This document shows positions 22,105 to 25,151 of a stretch of 25,151 nucleotides of DNA, in pieces. The stretch comes from Zygnema cylindricum (lineage: Eukaryota > Streptophyta > Zygnematophyceae > Zygnematales > Zygnemataceae). The translations under genes and the position numbers were made by a program. Numbering within the stretch: the first letter of the stretch is position 1; every line of letters starts with the position of its first letter. The notes below the pieces were generated by a model. The model was not told where the DNA came from. It saw only the letters and a program-made list of their open reading frames with translations, and made no database searches. Where the stretch lies: the NCBI GenBank assembly GCA_037447655.1, contig JBBHKE010000711.1, positions 23,130 through 48,280 of the forward strand, read 5' to 3'.

Positions 22105-22515
22105 TGAAACGAAATGTTGTTTATTTAAAAAATAGATGTTAGAAATCTCATGAATAAACGTGGCATATTCCTGAGGGTTTTCCAGGTGGAATTATACGTG
22201 GCACTCTCCGAATGGCTGTCATACGTCCAAATTAACGATGAACTACGATACCAGTCCATAAAGACAAAAGGTTTTTTGAATCTTGAGGTTTTGTCTTTTT
22301 TTGTCCCGCACCCTAAAACTTTGCGTACGAACACCGACGATGTTCAGTTTTGAAATTATTACTAAGCCTCCTGTAAGCCTCCTATTATTTTTGGTATGTA
22401 GCTTAGGGCATGTTCCCATGTGTTCAAGTAAGGGTTTTTTTCCGTCTTTTTCAAAGGAAATGGGACTTCCAACGAGAAAATATTACACGGCACAAAAAAT
22501 GGGCAAAAACACAAG
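22105..22515. other. Spacer between the two inverted-repeat elements
   Basis: No gene recognised. A 67-codon plus frame (22150-22353) and a 69-codon minus frame overlap it without known motifs. A short direct repeat, AAGCCTCCTxTAAGCCTCCTATT, lies near 22364-22386. Confidence 0.4.
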
Positions 22516-23130
22516 TACATTTTGCGTCATCTTGGAAGGTACGGCAGTTTGGTGTTATTATCACCGCGACCCACTTCCAGCTCATCTTCACACTTAAACT
22601 GGAATAAAATCGCGACCTGATTTTGATCAAAATACTACCCTATTGACGAATAGAAAACAAGTATTACACGCGTCAAACGTTTTCAAAAATTTTGAATGAC
22701 GGAGAGTACACTCTATTTTTTCCCCTTCTCGTCATGCGCATGTACGTACGAAAATGACGAGCATGTACGGAAAAAAAAGCGTTGGGGTCTCGGACCTCCA
22801 CTTTCATTCATGGGTCCTTTGCAATAATTTACGTCGTCCTCGTCTCTCCCCCTCTTTCTCACTCGACTGCTCCTCTTTCTCGCTTATTTACACGAGATGC
22901 AACAATAATAGTATAAAATGAAAGATATATATTTTTTCATTTTTTTGAATGTTTTTAATCTAAGTTTGATGGCATATCGAATGATAAAAGATAAGAAAAT
23001 GAAATCGGGAAGCCATGGCGGAAAATCTACGTACTGATGACGTCACATGGTAGCATGACTTTGCTATGTCACAAAACCCTAAACATACACAACGTCACAA
23101 AATCCTCGACGTCTACAACCGTCCCCGTTT

Positions 23131-23342
23131 CCATGTAACCGAAACTTTGAAACGTTACTTTGGATTTTAGCGCAGATTTTACGGTGTACTTTTCAAAGTG
23201 CGCCTATGTCAATCATTACTCGCGCCTTCATTACTTCAAATATGTGACAGTTGTAGACGTCTACAAAATGTGCGACAGTGTACGAAACGAAATGTAGACG
23301 ACTACGAAACTACGAAACTTCCTAAAATTGGTGACGTCTACA
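23131..23342. other. Loop of the foldback element
   Basis: About 212 bases between the arms, rich in GTAGACGTCTAC-like words. TTGTAGACGTCTACAA (23251-23266) is a perfect 16-bp palindrome, and further GACGTCTACAA copies flank it. Frames of 65-68 codons cross the loop in both directions without recognisable content. Confidence 0.75.
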
Positions 23343-23892
23343 AAAACGGCGTCGGTTGTAAACGTCGAGGTTTTTGTGACGTTGTAGATGTTTAGGGTTT
23401 TGTGACATAGCGCAGTCATGCTACCATGTGACGTCATCAGTACGTAGATTTTCCGCCATGGCTTCACGATTTCGTTTTATTATCTTTTATCATTCGATAT
23501 GCCATCAAACTTAGATTAAAAATATTAAAAAAAATGAAAAAAAAATAAATTCATTTGATACTATTATTGCTGCATCTCGTGTACATGAGAGAGAAAGAGG
23601 AGTGGTCGAGCGAGAAAGATGGGGAGAGACGAGGACGACGTAAAATTTTGCCAAGGACCCATGAATGAAAAGGGAGGTCCGAGACCCCAACGATTTTTTT
23701 CCTTACATGCTCGTCATTTTCGTACGTGCATGAGCGTGACGAGCAGGGGAAAAAATAAAGTGTACTCTCCGTCGTTCAAAATTATTGAAAACGTTTGACG
23801 CGTGCAATCCCTGTTTTCTATTCGTCAATAGGGTAGTATTTTGATAAAAATCAGGTCGCGGTTTGATTCCAGTGTAAGTGTGAAGATGAGCT

Positions 23893-23958
23893 GGAAGTGG
23901 GTCGCGATGATAATAACGCCAAATTGGAAGTGGGTCTCGATGATAATAACGCCAAATT
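23893..23958. repeat. 33-bp tandem duplication private to the right arm
   Basis: Units 23893-23925 and 23926-23958 begin GGAAGTGGGTC, continue GCGATGATAATAACGCC or TCGATGATAATAACGCC and end AAATT, differing at one base. The left arm has a single copy, so the duplication happened after the arms separated. Confidence 0.92.
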
Positions 23959-24010
23959 GCCGTACCTTCCAAGTTCCAAAATGACACAAAATGTATACCG
24001 GAATGTACAA

Positions 24011-24330
24011 AATGCACGGGAATGTACCCTAAGAAACCTAAAATCTCCCTTCGATAACCCTAAAAAGTACGAAAATATACGGACGCTTTACGTAAATGTA
24101 CGGACACGTAAGACTATATAGTTGAATTATACGGAAGCGTACGATAATGTACCCTTAAAATCTCAGAATCGTAACCGTCAAAAGTACGAAAATATACGGA
24201 GACGATTATACTGAAATGTATGAGAATGCACGAGAATATACCCTAAAATTCCTAAAATCCCCCTTAAACAACCCTAAAAGTACTGTAATTGAACGGATAC
24301 GGTACGTAATTGTACGAAAAGTTACGGGTA
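24011..24330. repeat. Degenerate ~90-125 bp tandem repeat, three copies
   Basis: Each copy starts near ACGxxAATGTACCCT (24015, 24141, 24229) and continues with CTAAAAT, CCCxxxA, AACCCTAAAAGTACG and AAATATACGGA or similar. Spacing is 126 then 88-89. It abuts the right end of the foldback. Short frames inside are meaningless. Confidence 0.7.
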
Positions 24331-24596
24331 CATAGTCGAGTGCGCATTTTATAATTTTTTTCAACATCGTTAGATTCGAGTCGCACGTAGTATTCGCGCG
24401 TTCGTTTCGTGCGTATTATGCGAATTGGACATCTATGCGTAGTACCCAAGTAATGTGTACGGTTATGAACATACGGTTCAAAAGGGTGAAAATAGCATTA
24501 AAAAGGAGGCGAAAATAGCTCTAGCACTTATGCTTGGATTCATGTCACGTTACAGTACTTCACTTCCTTCCTCTCATATCACAACTGCTTACAACC
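24331..24596 (+). promoter_or_regulatory. Presumed proximal promoter region of the GNOM/GBF1-like gene
   Basis: Repeat density drops here. GAAAATAGC occurs twice on the same strand (24488-24496 and 24511-24519, 23 bases apart), followed by a pyrimidine-rich CACTTCCTTCCTCTC stretch (about 24560-24575) just before the upstream ATG. I see no clear TATA box. The promoter role is inferred only from position upstream of a recognised gene. Confidence 0.35.
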
Positions 24597-24662
24597 ATGG
24601 CTTCTCATCGTCCAGATCTTAATCCGCCTCCTGCACATCCTCATGATGACGTACACGCGTGA
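24597..24662 (+). other. Upstream ORF (21 codons) or alternative first exon
   Basis: ATG at 24597 sits in an excellent context (ACAACCATGG) and opens a 21-residue frame rich in Pro and His, starting MASHRPDLNPPP and ending at TGA 24660-24662. It lies 170 bases before the GNOM-like ATG. It may be a uORF that dampens translation. Alternatively it may be exon 1: a GT at 24651 after codon 18 and an AG at 24816-24817 would remove 167 nt and keep the frame into CCG CGA ATA ACA ACC ATG. Sequence alone does not decide. Confidence 0.45.
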
Positions 24663-24667
24663 CGTCA
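24647..24667. promoter_or_regulatory. Pair of CRE-like TGACGT motifs
   Basis: TGACGT at 24647-24652 and the full palindrome TGACGTCA at 24660-24667, 13 bases apart in the leader of the GNOM-like gene. TGACGT(CA) is the classic bZIP/CRE core, and CO2/cAMP-response elements with this core are known in the diatom Phaeodactylum. The same TGACGTCA also occurs in each arm of the foldback element, so chance or element-derived origin is possible. Confidence 0.35.
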
Positions 24668-24832
24668 GCAATGCATCATCGCATCTACCTTGCTTCTTAT
24701 CCTGCATCTGTAATATTTTTTAGATTTTCCTGTTCTTCGAAGTAAGCGTCTTGTCAGTCAGGCTTAGACTTATTAAACAACTTAACCTAAAATCTTTGAG
24801 CAGACACAGAATCTCAGCCGCGAATAACAACC

Positions 24833-25151
24833 ATGACGGTTCTAGAAGCTACGCCGACTGAAGAGACACTAGCTGCCAAAAAAAAGAGCTATGGCAACTT
24901 TTCCATTTCTGTGGCTTGTCAGCTGAATGCCGAGATCCAATCCGTGATTGCGGTTATGCGCCAGAATGAAAAATGGGCTCCCAATCCTTCTCCCTACTAC
25001 GACTCCATGGAAGCCGACGATCCTCTCCTCCGAGACTTCAAAGTGTTAAGAAAACAGTTATTTACTTGCGAAGACTGGCCTTCCCTCTCTCCCGCCGTCT
25101 TCCTCTCCCCGTTTTTATCCGTGATTCGTTCGGAAACAACGAACATTCCTA
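24833..25151 (+). CDS. ARF guanine-nucleotide exchange factor, GNOM/GBF1/Gea family, N-terminal fragment
   Basis: The first 106 codons of a large Sec7-type ARF-GEF; the frame is still open at the window edge. GNOM/GBF1/Gea proteins swap GDP for GTP on ARF GTPases at Golgi and endosomal membranes, starting COPI coat assembly and vesicle traffic. Residues 31-49 (LNAEIQSVIAVMRQNEKWA) match the start of the DCB dimerisation domain, whose family pattern is a helix ending in V-L-x-x-M-R-x-N-x-x-W. DPLLRDFKVLRKQLF (63-77) and SPAVFLSPFLSVIRS (86-100) match the next two conserved helices, ending before the usual I/P-T motif. Family members are about 1,400-1,900 residues, so the Sec7 catalytic domain lies beyond the window. 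The start at 24833 is the first ATG after an in-frame TGA (24797-24799), with A at -3. Residues 1-30 look disordered, with a KKK cluster. An upstream ATG at 24597 leaves open a longer spliced N-terminus. Codon use and complexity are normal, unlike everything to the left. Confidence 0.85.
   Translation, partial: MTVLEATPTEETLAAKKKSYGNFSISVACQLNAEIQSVIAVMRQNEKWAPNPSPYYDSMEADDPLLRDFKVLRKQLFTCEDWPSLSPAVFLSPFLSVIRSETTNIP

Larger units (their letters stand above)
22516..23995. mobile_element. 1.48-kb foldback element (long-arm inverted repeat)
   Basis: The left arm (about 22516-23130) is the inverse of the right arm (about 23343-23995) at roughly 90% identity by eye. Matching landmarks are TACATTTTG at both outer ends, CTTGGAAGGTACGGCA, ACTACCCTATTGACGAATAGAAAAC, GTTGGGGTCTCGGACCTCC, TTCATTCATGGGTCCTT, ACGTCGTCCTCGTCTCTCC, ACACGAGATGCA, GGCATATCGAATGATAAAAGAT, GCCATGGCGGAAAATCTACGTACTGATGACGTCACATGGTAGCATGACT and AAACCCTAAACATC. 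The TA at each outer end could be a TA target duplication, as in Tc1/mariner-type elements. Arms carry no open frame of note, so it is non-autonomous. The two ATG-containing Kozak-like GCCATGG sites lead nowhere. Confidence 0.9.

Noticed and set aside
22150-22353. 67-codon plus frame starting MNKRGIFLRVFQ
   Set aside because: Protein-like in composition, but no recognisable family, no splice or start context, and an equally long antisense frame over the same bases.
23080-23400. AAACCCTAAAC / GTTTAGGGTTT, resembling plant-type telomere repeat units
   Set aside because: Only single units, placed symmetrically because they lie in the two arms of the foldback element; there is no tandem TTTAGGG array.

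Overview
This window is eukaryotic nuclear DNA and almost all of it is non-coding. I recognise one gene: the first 106 codons of a large ARF-GEF of the GNOM/GBF1/Gea family, starting at 24833 on the + strand and running off the right edge. That gene, the absence of operon-like coding, and the mass of simple-sequence and foldback DNA rule out a prokaryote or phage. The CGTACGG/GTACGG-rich intergenic style, a compact leader and CRE-like TGACGT sites would suit a unicellular alga such as a diatom or other stramenopile. That is a guess, because one gene fragment cannot place the organism.

Left flank (1-3335): AT-rich unique sequence with a degenerate AAY/AGC triplet tract, an AT-rich palindromic island, a GGGAGA-type purine tract, a GC-rich islet and a 198-bp tandem duplication containing a GTAC-rich hairpin.

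Central simple-sequence domain (3335-16520): two successive macro-modules. Module 1 is a TAC-triplet tract (3335-3985), a spacer, a long GAGAGT hexamer array (4450-8140), a G-rich polypurine tract (8140-9240), a short A/C-rich unique segment (9240-9600) and a GA tract. Module 2 is ATCACTACT/ACTAATT/TAC tracts (9745-11235), a second GAGAGT array (11285-13960), pure (AG)n, a G-rich tract, a diverged copy of the same unique segment (to 14945), pure (GA)n and a GAGAAAA-type array (15050-16520). About 10.5 kb, two fifths of the window, is polypurine and always on the + strand. Within it are nested tandem duplications (~625 bp, ~250 bp) and a recurring punctuation motif, GAGAGCGGTTTGAGAGAG. Every long open frame here is a composition artefact.

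Right repeat domain (16520-24450): a 71-bp GTACGG tandem repeat; a degenerate ~285-bp tandem family (about 17290-18830) with two conserved hairpins and traces of a shared reading frame; a lone diverged arm of a foldback family; a pair of 308-bp direct repeats around a broken small ORF; a 575-bp MITE-like element with matching TIRs and TTA on both sides; a 1.48-kb foldback element with arms of more than 600 bp and a ~210-bp loop; and a degenerate ~90-125 bp repeat abutting that foldback.

Right edge (24450-25151): leader and start of the GNOM/GBF1-like gene, with an upstream short ORF in good start context and two CRE-like motifs. No rRNA, tRNA or CRISPR feature is supported.
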